Shown here: positions 1-9,005 of the stretch, in pieces
How the letters are laid out: each line of letters begins with the position of its first letter
Numbering within the stretch: position 1 is the stretch's first letter
Assembly: GCA_020634755.1 (NCBI GenBank)
Contig: JACKBC010000002.1
Span: 268,291 to 332,290, forward strand
Direction: 5' to 3'
DNA: 64,000 nt
From: Caldilineaceae bacterium
Lineage (GTDB): Bacteria > Chloroflexota > Anaerolineae > Caldilineales > Caldilineaceae
Made by a program: the position numbers and the translations under genes
Notes under the pieces: model-generated
The model's input: only the letters and a program-made list of their open reading frames with translations
Told to the model about the DNA's origin: nothing
Databases searched by the model: none

Positions 1-1459
1 GGTGTGACCGTTCTGTAAACAAGCGAAAAAGCGCTTCATAAGCAGTGGCATCTGTTGCGGCATGGGGGTCATCGCCCTGAATCACTCTGTCTACACCATC
101 CAATACAAATAGGCAGCGGTGCTGTTCAACTATTTCAAACAGCGTTGCCACCAATTGTTCAAAGTTGGTGGGCAGCTGAGTGCGAGAGGCGTTCTTGAAT
201 GGCAGAATCCAATCCTGCAAGATTTCAACACAGGATGGGCGCCGCTCCAATGAACGCCAGATAATATGCGTATATTTATTCTCAGCATCCAAGAAAGGTT
301 CATGGCTGTTTACAGATACGGAGAGCCGATGCTTTATGGATTGCGCATCATCATGTTTAGGCTGTCTAAGATGCAGCTGTGTTTGCAAGTACGGCGAGTT
401 AGCATCGCTTTGGGCGTTAATATAATGCACCTGCACAACGGATGCCGCTAGGGCACTTTTTCCTTGACCACCCAGCCCCAAAATCGCAATCAGCTGCCCG
501 CCATCATCGGCCAACCACTGATTGAGCGCCGCCACCTCTTGGCGACGCCCCACCAATTGGCCCCCAATGGGCATCGACCCAATATCGCAATGAATGGCAG
601 GAACGGCCGGCTCAGCCGCGCCAGTTGAGCCAGGCCCGATACCATTGCGGTTCGTGGGATAGGCGCGGACCGCAACAGACTGGTGATCCTGAACATGGTT
701 TTTCTTTTGATCTAAATACCACAGCCCAGACTTAATCTGCTTATAAAGAGATGTTGTTTCATCCATGGGTGACACATCTAGCTCCTCTTCTAAAGCTTGA
801 CAACAGATTTCATATTGCATGAGCGCCGCGCTGCGTTGGCCACTGGCCGCCAGCAAGATCATGCGCTGACGATGCGCTTCTTCCCGCCAAGGCTCTGATG
901 TAAGTAAATATTGGTTCAATTCTAGCCCGGCGGCATAATCACCGAGTTCTAAATGCTGTTGAGCAGCCAACTGCAATCCGTATATCATCACATCGTGAAA
1001 ATGACGCCGCTGCACAAGCATCCAGCGCTCGAAATTGGGTGCATCTTGAATGTGAAAGCCAGCCATAAACTCGCCTGTGTACAGATTGAGCAGCTCTTGC
1101 AAAATGGTTAATTCCACGGGAGCCGTTGTTGCATGCAAGCTGGGGGCGAGATACGTCATAAAGCTCGTGGTATCAATCCAGTGTGGTAGATCGCGATTAA
1201 AGGCAACTGTTTGGGCATCGACTACCAGATAATCGCCGATGATCTTGCGCAGGTCGCGCAGTTGATAGCGTAAGTTGGCTTTTGATTTTTGTTCTGATTG
1301 ACCATACCATAATAGATCTGCCAACTCGCTGCGACTGGCTGGCTGACTGGTAATACAAAGATAAGTAAAAAGGGCAAGTCCGCGCCCCGTAATTGATAAT
1401 TGCAGGGAATCCGCACCGAATTCAATGTACGGCGTTCCCAAAAATCGAGCCTTTAGCAT
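1..1459 (-). CDS. BTAD/SARP-type transcriptional regulator with NTPase domain (3' end outside window)
   Basis: Reading the minus strand from an ATG at 1459 gives 486 open codons that run off the window edge at base 1. Residues 1-95 look like an OmpR/SARP winged helix (SRSELADLLW, then ANLRYQLRDLRKIIG). Residues 96-250 are alpha-helical repeats of BTAD type, ending in a 'QRSAALMQYEICCQAL' element typical of this family. A linker leads to an NTPase domain with Walker A GLGGQGKS at 328-335 and a Walker B-like CLFVLDGVD at 449-457. AfsR/SARP-like regulators of this build usually continue into TPR repeats, so much of the C-terminus is probably missing here. A weak AGGAT lies 5 nt before the ATG. 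The target genes cannot be told from the sequence. Confidence 0.85.
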   Translation of the reverse strand, partial: MLKARFLGTPYIEFGADSLQLSITGRGLALFTYLCITSQPASRSELADLLWYGQSEQKSKANLRYQLRDLRKIIGDYLVVDAQTVAFNRDLPHWIDTTSFMTYLAPSLHATTAPVELTILQELLNLYTGEFMAGFHIQDAPNFERWMLVQRRHFHDVMIYGLQLAAQQHLELGDYAAGLELNQYLLTSEPWREEAHRQRMILLAASGQRSAALMQYEICCQALEEELDVSPMDETTSLYKQIKSGLWYLDQKKNHVQDHQSVAVRAYPTNRNGIGPGSTGAAEPAVPAIHCDIGSMPIGGQLVGRRQEVAALNQWLADDGGQLIAILGLGGQGKSALAASVVQVHYINAQSDANSPYLQTQLHLRQPKHDDAQSIKHRLSVSVNSHEPFLDAENKYTHIIWRSLERRPSCVEILQDWILPFKNASRTQLPTNFEQLVATLFEIVEQHRCLFVLDGVDRVIQGDDPHAATDATAYEALFRLFTERSH

Positions 1460-1613
1460 TGGGGATCCTGTCTATATGCAGCGATATGAATGCAACGATA
1501 TGGGCGTATATAGAGATCAAAAATTTCACAGCTAAAACCCATGCGTACTTTTCATAAAAAAGTTTACGACTCATCAAGTTATGAGTGCAATAGCCGCATT
1601 TACGGATAGATTT

Positions 1614-1862
1614 TTAGTCAGCAGAGTTTATGAGGTTGATTGCCAACAGCTCTTCCTCGGCTTGCGAAATTTCTATATGCGCGTTTTCCACCATCGTCTC
1701 ACCACAAATTTCTGCATGCAATGCTCTAAAGAGCTGCTGCAGGCTTGTAAAGCCACGCCGATATTGACTTTCCGAATCGAGAAGAATATAGCGCCATTGG
1801 GCTTTCTTCCCAGTAGGCTCATCGTTACACACGCGCAAAATAAATGATCTATAGCTAGTCAT
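1614..1862 (-). CDS. small conserved protein, 82 aa
   Basis: The 82-residue product has the pattern I associate with small Chloroflexota proteins found near BTAD regulators: an N-terminal strand 'SFILRV', a central 'WRYILLDSES', then 'RRGFTSLQQLFRALHAEI'. No catalytic motif or membrane segment is visible. It lies upstream of, and in the same direction as, the BTAD regulator (about 150 nt apart), so the two could be cotranscribed. A purine-rich GGGAAAAGAG precedes the ATG. An overlapping plus-strand frame at 1581-1847 lacks family features and was set aside. The function is unknown. Confidence 0.6.
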   Translation of the reverse strand: MTSYRSFILRVCNDEPTGKKAQWRYILLDSESQYRRGFTSLQQLFRALHAEICGETMVENAHIEISQAEEELLAINLINSAD

Positions 1863-2381
1863 GCTCTTTTCCCGTGGTATTTACGACTGATAGGTACTAT
1901 CCATCTGTAAGGACGCCATGGGCCAACACCCGGCGAAGGCGCGAATCTATAGTTTGCATAGGACTGAAAGCGCGAAATATACAGCAAGGTTGATAGATAC
2001 CTTGGGGTTTACACGCGGTGTCTACTAATTACTATATAGGTAGAACGTCAACAAAACGGCAAAAAATCGTTAAATTTACCGTAAACTCTGTTGAAATCAG
2101 GCAGATGGTATTCTTATCAATCGTTTACCAGTCAGCCCGCTCCAGACGCGGTGGTCAGAGCATTGCGAGGGGAGTAAGTAGGATTTAATAGATTGTATGG
2201 ATTTTACTTAACATCTATAGGAGTTACGCATTTCAGTGCTGTTCAGGAGAAGTTCGACTTCTTGCAGAAGTCGAACTTCTGGGTCAACTGCGTCACTTCT
2301 CACCTATACGTGCATTCGCTGTGTCGACGTTTGCAACTCGACACAGCCAAGAGAGCCACACCTGAATTTACAGATAGGTTC
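1863..2381. other. 519-bp non-coding interval
   Basis: The interval lies between the small protein start and the 3' end of comEC. It is relatively AT-rich and contains the 33-bp perfect hairpin described at 2248-2280. No convincing coding region or structured RNA was seen. Confidence 0.5.
2248..2280. repeat. 33-bp perfect hairpin repeat, copy 1
   Basis: Left arm AGAAGTTCGACTTCT (2248-2262), 3-nt loop TGC, and a perfectly complementary 15-nt right arm (2266-2280). The same arms recur at 28596-28628 with a different loop. No T-tract follows on either strand, so a simple rho-independent terminator is unlikely. Confidence 0.85.
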
Positions 2382-4955
2382 CTAACGAATAAACTCTGTA
2401 AGATTCACGGTCCCGCGCTCTGCATCTACCCACATCTGGCTGCCGTCGCTCCAGACATGGATGCGCCCTTGCCGATCGTTGCGCAGAAGCAGCCGCCCCG
2501 CCAACGCTTGGAGCACTTCATCGGTAGGATGGCCATAGCGATTGTCAACGCCCACTTGAATCACGGCGGCCACGGGATTCACCGCCTGCAAAAAGTCGGC
2601 GCCAGTCGATGTCGTGCTGCCGTGGTGCCCCACTTTCAACACAGTAGCCGCCAGCGGCAATCCCTGCGCCACCATGCCGGCTTCACTGGGCAGGCCAGCA
2701 TCACCTGTCAACAGTACGCTAAAATTGCCGTATACCAACTTGAGGACCAGCGAGTTTTCGTTATCAATATCTTCAGCTTCAAAACCATTGGGCGGCGGCC
2801 ATAAAACCCACAGCGATGCGCCATCGCCCAGGTCCAGCCACCCGCCTGTATGCTGCAACACGACTTCTGTACTGGCCGCTTGCATGGCCGTGCGCCAAGG
2901 CTCTGCATCCAGATTCTGTTGGCTTGTTATCGTGTCCAACGCCCGTTCCACGGCAAAACGTTGCGGCACTTCTATCTGCGCATTCATGTGGTCGCCATCG
3001 GGATGGGTCAACACCAGCAGATCAATCGTGCGATCCCAAAAGGGCATAACCGCGCCCAATTCACTAAAGAGCGCCTGTGGACTGCTGCCGCCATCAATCA
3101 ACACCTGGCGTCCCGACGGCGTTTCAATAAAGATACCGTCACCCTGGCCAATGTCCAGAAAATAGACGTGCAGCCGGCCATCGGGCTGTGATAGCACACC
3201 GCCCCACACAACCAGGCCCGCCACACACAGCGCGCCCGCCGTCACTGGCCCCGCCAACATGACCCCAAGCTGCCGTGCGCCCTGTTCCAACCCGCGGCGC
3301 AGCCCGCCCCAGATTTGCTGCCGCCCATAAACAATCATCAACAAAGCATATATTCCCAGCAGCATCCACAGATTAAAGCCCATAATTTCCACACTGCCAT
3401 AGGGCAGCGCGGCGGTCCAGCGCACCGTAAAGACGGTCCACACCAAACTCAACCACGGCATCAGCAGCAAGAGCCAGGCCACCCAGGTCAAACCAGCTAC
3501 GCCCACCAGAATGGCAATGCTGCCCCAAATCATAATAAATCCCTGCACGGGGGAGACAATCAGGTTTGTGAGGAAGCTAACCACAGACAAGCGCCCAAAG
3601 TAGTAGACCACCAGCGGCAGCGTCGTCAGGTTGGCTGCAATGGTCACCAGGAGCCCGTCTTGCAGAAAGCCGGCCAGCAGCCCCTTGGCTTTGCCTGCAA
3701 TCGAGCCGTGCGTCGCATCCGCCAACAGGTGACCACCGCTAAAGCCGGGCCAAATTTTGGCAAACAGATTGGTCACATCGTTGCTAAAGAGGATCAGCCC
3801 GGCCGTAGCTGCGCTGCTCAGCTGGAAACCCACATCCCAAAACGTCAGCGGGTTCTGTATCATCATGAGCCAGCAGGCCACGGCCAAGCTGATAATAGCC
3901 GTGCTGGTGCGGCCCAAGTGGGTGGCGATCACAAACAGCGCGCCCATGCCCGCCGCCCGCAGCACCGCCGCATCTCCGCCCACCAGCAGCGCGTAGCAGC
4001 CAATCCCCATGAGCGTGGGCCAGATGGCGCGCTTGCGCCCAAAAAGACGCTGCCCCAACGCCATAAACAGCGCGGCAATAATTTGGACATTGGAGCCGGA
4101 TATAACAATCGTGTGGCTGGTCCCGGTCAGGTTGAATTGTTCGTACAGGTCGTCCGGAATGCCGGCCTCAATGCCTAGCAACATGCCGTTGGCCAGCGCC
4201 GCGTATGGTTCAGGCAGCAGCCGGTTGAGCAGCGCCTCGCCACGCGCACGGAAGCGATAGAGCTGGCGCGTGATCCAATGGCCCTGCAATTCGCCGGGCA
4301 ACAGGTCAATTTGGGCATTGTAAAAAAGGCTGTGCACGCCCTTGCGCGCCAGGTACTCGCGATAGGAAAAGTCCTCAAAATCGGGCGGCGTCACCAAGCG
4401 TCCGCGTAGGCGCACCGATTGTCCGTACGCATAGCGCTGGCGAATCCCCGTTTTGAAGACCAACGCCCCCGTCACCGCGTGGACTTCGCCCGTCACCGTC
4501 TCGATAGAATGCGCCACCACTTGCAACCGTTGCTGGGTGTCCGCCACCAGTGGATAACTGCTGACATAGCCTTCAATGGTCACCTTGGGTGCATCGCGCT
4601 CGTAGGCGGCACTTGCGGGCAAATTGTAAAAGGCCAGATCGTCGGGCTGCCAGCAAGGCGTCAACGGCTGGCTGGCAAAGCGCAATGCGCCCATGCAAAG
4701 GCAAAGACCCATGGCCGTCAACAGAGCTGGCGAGGGCCGCGGGCGCGGCACAACAAAACCGGCGCGTGCGGGCCAGCGCATCGCGCCAGATTCACGAGAG
4801 GGCAGACGGTTGAGTAGGAGGGTAAACGGTAAGAGGATGAGCGGCAGCAGCCACAACCAAACCGGCGTGCTGCAATCTAGCCACTGGGCCTCCCATAGCT
4901 GGCGGCCCCCAATCACGCCCATGATGTAGGCAATCGCGAGGTAGAGAAGAGTCAT
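2382..4955 (-). CDS. comEC: ComEC/Rec2 family DNA uptake channel
   Basis: This 857-residue protein has the full ComEC layout: N-terminal membrane helices with a DUF4131-like soluble domain (about 1-240), a polytopic Competence domain (about 250-540, containing 'HTIVISGSNVQIIAA'), and a C-terminal metallo-beta-lactamase domain from about 600. That domain shows 'LDIGQGDGIF', the metal-binding 'THPDGDHMN' near residue 650, 'LLTGDAG' and 'KVGHHGS'. In competent bacteria ComEC carries single-stranded DNA across the cytoplasmic membrane, and the C-terminal domain is thought to degrade or process the non-transported strand. No comEA or pilus genes lie nearby. Length and motifs are complete, so the gene looks intact. 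Confidence 0.95.
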   Translation of the reverse strand: MTLLYLAIAYIMGVIGGRQLWEAQWLDCSTPVWLWLLPLILLPFTLLLNRLPSRESGAMRWPARAGFVVPRPRPSPALLTAMGLCLCMGALRFASQPLTPCWQPDDLAFYNLPASAAYERDAPKVTIEGYVSSYPLVADTQQRLQVVAHSIETVTGEVHAVTGALVFKTGIRQRYAYGQSVRLRGRLVTPPDFEDFSYREYLARKGVHSLFYNAQIDLLPGELQGHWITRQLYRFRARGEALLNRLLPEPYAALANGMLLGIEAGIPDDLYEQFNLTGTSHTIVISGSNVQIIAALFMALGQRLFGRKRAIWPTLMGIGCYALLVGGDAAVLRAAGMGALFVIATHLGRTSTAIISLAVACWLMMIQNPLTFWDVGFQLSSAATAGLILFSNDVTNLFAKIWPGFSGGHLLADATHGSIAGKAKGLLAGFLQDGLLVTIAANLTTLPLVVYYFGRLSVVSFLTNLIVSPVQGFIMIWGSIAILVGVAGLTWVAWLLLLMPWLSLVWTVFTVRWTAALPYGSVEIMGFNLWMLLGIYALLMIVYGRQQIWGGLRRGLEQGARQLGVMLAGPVTAGALCVAGLVVWGGVLSQPDGRLHVYFLDIGQGDGIFIETPSGRQVLIDGGSSPQALFSELGAVMPFWDRTIDLLVLTHPDGDHMNAQIEVPQRFAVERALDTITSQQNLDAEPWRTAMQAASTEVVLQHTGGWLDLGDGASLWVLWPPPNGFEAEDIDNENSLVLKLVYGNFSVLLTGDAGLPSEAGMVAQGLPLAATVLKVGHHGSTTSTGADFLQAVNPVAAVIQVGVDNRYGHPTDEVLQALAGRLLLRNDRQGRIHVWSDGSQMWVDAERGTVNLTEFIR

Positions 4956-5113
4956 GTGCGCTGCACCTTATCGAAAACGCATCGGCGCCCAGATGGCGCC
5001 AATGCGTGTTGTCTATCGACTCTTCTTTTGGGTGCGCAGATTCTTTGGGATGCGTAGCCTGTAAGTATGCCTTATAAACCAGGAGGGTACAAACTTACAG
5101 ATTCATGGATGCA

Positions 5114-5629
5114 CTACGCCACCCGCTTGACTTCCATAGGCGACCGCAGCGTATTGAGCACGGCGCACGCTGTCTCCACCGCCGCGTGCAGCCGTGTAAT
5201 GTCGGCATCCGAAGCTGGTGAAGTGATGTCCGCTTTGTAGCCAAGCTGCTCCAGCTTGATTGGCCCCTCGGCAGGCAGGCCGACGACGCCCGTCATATCC
5301 AGCGCGCCGGTGATCTCGATCTCCACATTGTCCAGCGGAATCTCCAGCAGCGCGGCTTGCAGCAGATAGGTGTGCACGAGGCAACTCGCCAGCGCCCCCA
5401 GCAGCATCTCCGGGGACGACGGTCCCAGCGAATGGCCGGCCAGCCCTGGCGCCGAATCGCTGATCACAATATAGTCGCCCATGCGGACCGGGCGCACGCC
5501 CGTATTGCCCGCCACGTGCGAAGTCGCTTTCAAACGGACCAGCGCCGCTTCCGGGCTGGTTGTAAATTTTTCCCGCCCTTGGGCCAATACACCTGCCTTG
5601 CGTTCCAAATAGGCATCCAGTTGCGCCAT
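5114..5629 (-). CDS. OsmC family protein
   Basis: The open frame extends to 5710, but the ATG at 5629 is preferred: it has AGGAGA eight bases upstream, and the upstream extension is encoded by a 20-bp inverted repeat. The 171-residue product has the OsmC/Ohr fold pattern with 'SPEMLLGALASCLVHTYLLQAAL', where the conserved Cys sits on the central helix. OsmC/Ohr proteins reduce organic hydroperoxides using two cysteines. Only the Cys in 'ASCLVH' and a late one in 'ETACAVL' are visible, so peroxidase activity is plausible but untested. It is followed upstream by a repeat-rich gap rather than a partner gene. Confidence 0.88.
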   Translation of the reverse strand: MAQLDAYLERKAGVLAQGREKFTTSPEAALVRLKATSHVAGNTGVRPVRMGDYIVISDSAPGLAGHSLGPSSPEMLLGALASCLVHTYLLQAALLEIPLDNVEIEITGALDMTGVVGLPAEGPIKLEQLGYKADITSPASDADITRLHAAVETACAVLNTLRSPMEVKRVA

Positions 5630-5646
5630 CGTTTTCTCCTTTTCCA

Positions 5647-5700
5647 GTTGCTGGTCATTGGTAGCTGGTGGCACGCCGCTAGCTACCAATGACCAGCAAC
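5647..5700. repeat. 20-bp perfect inverted repeat upstream of the osmC-like gene
   Basis: Arms 5647-5666 and 5681-5700 are exactly complementary over 20 bp, around a 14-nt loop. A third partial copy of the same words (GTTGGTAG...) follows at about 5698-5712. The structure lies 18 bp upstream of the OsmC start and could fold in its leader. Confidence 0.8.
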
Positions 5701-5722
5701 CAACTACCAATGACTATCTTAT

Positions 5723-5798
5723 GTTACGCAAGCCTGGAGAAAAGTCGGCTCGCCGCCGTTCCTGTCTCTCTCTAGCAGACTGGCTGTCGCTGCGTAAC
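5723..5798 (-). repeat. 76-bp structured repeat, copy A (inverted orientation)
   Basis: Ends GTTACGCA and TGCGTAAC form an 8-bp terminal inverted repeat. The centre is a hairpin related to GTCGGC-TC-GCCGAC, with mismatches in this copy. It is the reverse complement of copies at 25534-25609, 34145-34220 and 53992-54067, all exactly 76 bp long. It lies between osmC and the DUF423 gene. Confidence 0.88.
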
Positions 5799-5817
5799 GT
5801 GAGTTACTATTCACAAC

Positions 5818-6189
5818 CTACCCCCGCCACGCCGCCAGCGCTAGACAAAGCCAGCCCGCAATAAAGGCCACGCCGCCAATGGGCGTAATCGCCCCCAGCC
5901 AGCGCGCGCCCGTAAAGGTCATTAAATAGAGGCTGCCGGAAAAAACCGCAATGCCCGCTATAAAGAGCCAGCCCGCTGCCGGCGCCAGTCCGCTGTTGGG
6001 CCAGCGGCTCAGCGCCAATATCACCAACCCCAGCGCCAGCGCGTGATAAAAGTGGTAACGCACGCCGGTCTCAAAAACTTCCAACAGCCGCGCCTCTACG
6101 CGGCCAGAAAGCGCATGGGCGCCAAACGCCCCCAGCGCCACGGCCAGCCCGCCAAGCAGGGCGGCCAGGGTGAAAAAAGTTCGTTCCAT
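5818..6189 (-). CDS. DUF423 family membrane protein
   Basis: The 123-residue product is almost wholly hydrophobic with four predicted membrane helices. It carries the DUF423 signature near the N-terminus ('LGAFGAHAL') and a 'GVRYHFYHALAL' segment before the second helix, followed by 'FSGSLYLMTFTG'. Length fits the family. Proteins of this group (YgdD-like) are inner-membrane proteins of unknown function. It stands alone between the 76-bp repeat and the helicase gene, with GTA/GGG-rich low-complexity DNA upstream. Confidence 0.9.
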   Translation of the reverse strand: MERTFFTLAALLGGLAVALGAFGAHALSGRVEARLLEVFETGVRYHFYHALALGLVILALSRWPNSGLAPAAGWLFIAGIAVFSGSLYLMTFTGARWLGAITPIGGVAFIAGWLCLALAAWRG

Positions 6190-6273
6190 GATTGGTCCTT
6201 TTGGTTGGGGAGTAGGGAGTAGGCTTGTCGCGACGACCCAATCTTTGATGCCAATCCCTGATTCCCGCTCGTC

Positions 6274-8982
6274 CTAAAAATTAATGTCCTCCGCCAGCCC
6301 GACCCTCGGCTTTACTGGCACGGCCACCGCCTCTCCCAGCAGGGCATTCACAAGGGCCAGCGTGAGCTGTTTGGTTTCAAGCTGCGCCTGCTCATTTTCC
6401 AGCACAGGCCCCACGCACGAGGGACAGCCGATGGCGCAGGAACAGGCTTGAATCAGCACGCGCGCCTGAGTAAGCAAATCTGTGTGCAGCTCATAAAGCC
6501 GCTGGCTAAAGCCCAGGCCGGCCGTGGCCCGCTCGTAAATGTAAATGGTGGGCAGCTCGTCCAGCGTTGACGCATCCGCTTGTTGCGCGGAGCTTTCGTC
6601 AGCCAAATCGGGGGGGCGGCTGCGCTCGACCGCCACATCAATGTCCTGCCGGTCGCACATGAGATGCAGCGGGGCCAAGTTGTGCAGCGTATAGGCCAGC
6701 CCGTCCAGCGCGCCGCGCGTACGCACGGCCGATTCGAGCCGCCGATGACAGTTGCGGCAGACCAGCACCAAGTTGTCCAGGCGATTGGCCTGTATATAAT
6801 TTTCGTTCAAACCGGCCATATAGCCAAATGTGCGAAACGGGATCAAGTGATGCACATCGTGCTGCCGGGCGGATGCTTCGGGCGCGCCACACTGGGTGCA
6901 GCAATAGCCATCGCGCGCCCGCACGCGGTTGCGCTGGGTCTGCCAGTTAGGGCCGTAATCATTTGGGGCATCCATCCACTGGCCGGCGCGCATGAGCATC
7001 TCCTGCGTTTGCGGCAGCACCGACAGCCAGTAACCGCTGGTCTCCCACTCCCGCGGCGGGTAATCCAGCGGCGTCACGCCCAGCGTCTCGTGGGTAAAGC
7101 GCTTGATGCGCCGGTAGCTCATCACCTGTGAGCGCACGAGCAGATCGCCATACCCCACCGCCGCGCCCTGTTGAATGCTGTGCGCGTGCTCCTCCAATAG
7201 GTCAATGGCGGTTTCGGTGGTCGCCTCAGTGTAATAATCCACCTCGACTTCGTTCACGCGGGCGATATTTTGCGCCAAATCGAGCTGCTCCACCAGATGG
7301 CTGCGTCCTTCGTGAATGTAGATGGCGCCCTCATGCAGCAGAAAAGGCGCGCTTTGCTGATCAATTTCACCAATAATAATGGGGGCGCGGCCATCTGCGG
7401 CGGCATGAATCAACACGGTTTCGTTGCCAGCGCTACGCAAGCTGACGTGGTGGGCCGGATAGCTGTCACCGTTCCAGAAATAGCGTGCGGAATCCGTAGA
7501 ATTATTAGGCGAGCCAAAACGCTGCACATCTCCTTGTTCACAGAGCAAATCCAAGACCGCACCGGTAAAGGGCGAATGGCCAAAGGCTTCATCGCCCACA
7601 AAGGGCTGTTCAAAAGCGGCGCAGCGCACCTGATCCACCAGCAGCATCAGATTATCCGGGTGGATAATGGCCTGCTCGGGCGATTGGGCAAAGATAAATT
7701 CGGGGTGCTGCATAATAAATTGATCCAGTACGCCGCTGGTGGCCACCACAATGGCCAGCGACGTATCGATGGTGCGGCCGGCGCGCCCAATCTGCTGCCA
7801 GGTGGCGGCAATGCTGCCCGGGTAGCCGCACACAATCACCGCCTGCAAATCGCCAATGTCAATCCCCAATTCCAATGCATTGGTGGCCACCACGGCGCGC
7901 ACCGCGCCGCTGCGCAAGCCAGCTTCAATGGCCCGCCGCTCGTTGGGTAAATAGCCGCCACGATAGCCGCGAATCGACTCGGTGGTCAATGGCTGTGTGG
8001 CGGCGCCGGGCGTGCGGGCCAAGCGCTCGCGCAAATAGGTGAGCAGCACTTCGGTGGTCAGCCGTGAGCGGCCAAAGAGAATGGTCTGCGCGCCGCCCAG
8101 CACTGCGCGGGCGGCCAGCTCTTGCGCTTCCAGCGTGGCGCTGCGCCGCAGCCCGCGCTCGGCATCATAAATTGGCGGGTTGTAGAGGATCACGTGCTTC
8201 TCACCGCTGGGGGCGCCGCCGCGGTCGATGAGCTGCACCGGCTGTTCCAGCAGCCGTTGGGCCAGCTGCTGTGGATTGGCAATAGTGGCGCTGGTGCAGA
8301 TAAACTGGGGCTGGCTGCCGTAAAAGGCGCAGATGCGCTGGAGGCGGCGCAGCACATTGGCCACGTGGCTGCCAAAGACGCCGCGATAGGTGTGCAGCTC
8401 GTCGATAACCACATAGCGCAGCCCGCAAAAAAACTCGGCCCAGCCAGTATGATAGGGCAAGATGCCGCTGTGCAGCATATCCGGATTGGTCAGGATCAAG
8501 CGAGCGCTTTTGCGCAGGGGGGCGCGATGGGCGGAGGGCGTATCGCCATCGTAGGTGGCAATCTGAGATTGGTGAATTGGTGGACTGGCAGATGGGGCAG
8601 TGATTTGGGTGGTCAGCGTATGGAGCTCAGCAAACTGATCTTGGGCCAGGGCTTTGGTGGGAAAAAGATACAGGGCGCGGGCCGCTGGTTCGCTGAGTAG
8701 ACTATGCAGCACGGGTAGATTGTAGCAAAACGTTTTGCCGCTGGCTGTGGGCGTAACGATGACCAGATTGTGGCCAGTGAGCGCCAAATCTACAGCTTGG
8801 GCTTGGTGGCTATACAGCTGCTGGATGTTGCGCTGCTGAAGTACCCTATGCAGCAGCGGGTGCAGCGTCGGCGGTATCGACGCCAAGCGGGCGGGCTGCG
8901 CTTCTAATGTGCGCCACGTCACCACATTGGCCATAAAGTGCAGGTCGCCACGCAGGTCAGCCAGAATTTGAGGAATCGACAT
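6274..8982 (-). CDS. MrfA/YprA-like DEXH helicase with DUF1998 zinc site and an inserted HNH domain
   Basis: The 902-residue protein has superfamily 2 helicase motifs: Walker A 'TPTASGKT', DEXH box 'VVIDELHT', motif III 'TSATIAN' and motif VI 'QIGRAGR'. The C-terminus shows the MrfA-type four-cysteine cluster 'CSCAIGCPSC', which in Bacillus MrfA binds zinc; that helicase takes part in repair of mitomycin-type crosslinks. Between the helicase core and this cluster, about residues 680-745, sits a complete Cys4-HNH unit: 'CTQC', 'HHLIPF', 'NRLDNLVLVC' and 'CRNCHRRLE'. An HNH motif usually means a metal-dependent nuclease, so this protein may both unwind and cut DNA. pdxH lies immediately upstream (23 bp between genes), so cotranscription is possible. 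Confidence 0.9.
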   Translation of the reverse strand: MSIPQILADLRGDLHFMANVVTWRTLEAQPARLASIPPTLHPLLHRVLQQRNIQQLYSHQAQAVDLALTGHNLVIVTPTASGKTFCYNLPVLHSLLSEPAARALYLFPTKALAQDQFAELHTLTTQITAPSASPPIHQSQIATYDGDTPSAHRAPLRKSARLILTNPDMLHSGILPYHTGWAEFFCGLRYVVIDELHTYRGVFGSHVANVLRRLQRICAFYGSQPQFICTSATIANPQQLAQRLLEQPVQLIDRGGAPSGEKHVILYNPPIYDAERGLRRSATLEAQELAARAVLGGAQTILFGRSRLTTEVLLTYLRERLARTPGAATQPLTTESIRGYRGGYLPNERRAIEAGLRSGAVRAVVATNALELGIDIGDLQAVIVCGYPGSIAATWQQIGRAGRTIDTSLAIVVATSGVLDQFIMQHPEFIFAQSPEQAIIHPDNLMLLVDQVRCAAFEQPFVGDEAFGHSPFTGAVLDLLCEQGDVQRFGSPNNSTDSARYFWNGDSYPAHHVSLRSAGNETVLIHAAADGRAPIIIGEIDQQSAPFLLHEGAIYIHEGRSHLVEQLDLAQNIARVNEVEVDYYTEATTETAIDLLEEHAHSIQQGAAVGYGDLLVRSQVMSYRRIKRFTHETLGVTPLDYPPREWETSGYWLSVLPQTQEMLMRAGQWMDAPNDYGPNWQTQRNRVRARDGYCCTQCGAPEASARQHDVHHLIPFRTFGYMAGLNENYIQANRLDNLVLVCRNCHRRLESAVRTRGALDGLAYTLHNLAPLHLMCDRQDIDVAVERSRPPDLADESSAQQADASTLDELPTIYIYERATAGLGFSQRLYELHTDLLTQARVLIQACSCAIGCPSCVGPVLENEQAQLETKQLTLALVNALLGEAVAVPVKPRVGLAEDINF

Positions 8983-9005
8983 AGGTATAATGAAGCGGCG
9001 CCAGA

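Noticed and set aside
1581..1847. 88-codon plus-strand frame
   Set aside because: It overlaps the better-supported minus-strand small protein and lacks family features.
2193..2804. 203-codon plus-strand frame
   Set aside because: Most of it is antisense to comEC, its composition is odd, and it has no family features.
3315..4178. 287-codon plus-strand frame
   Set aside because: It is entirely antisense to the comEC membrane domain and rich in His/Gln/Arg, typical of a shadow frame.
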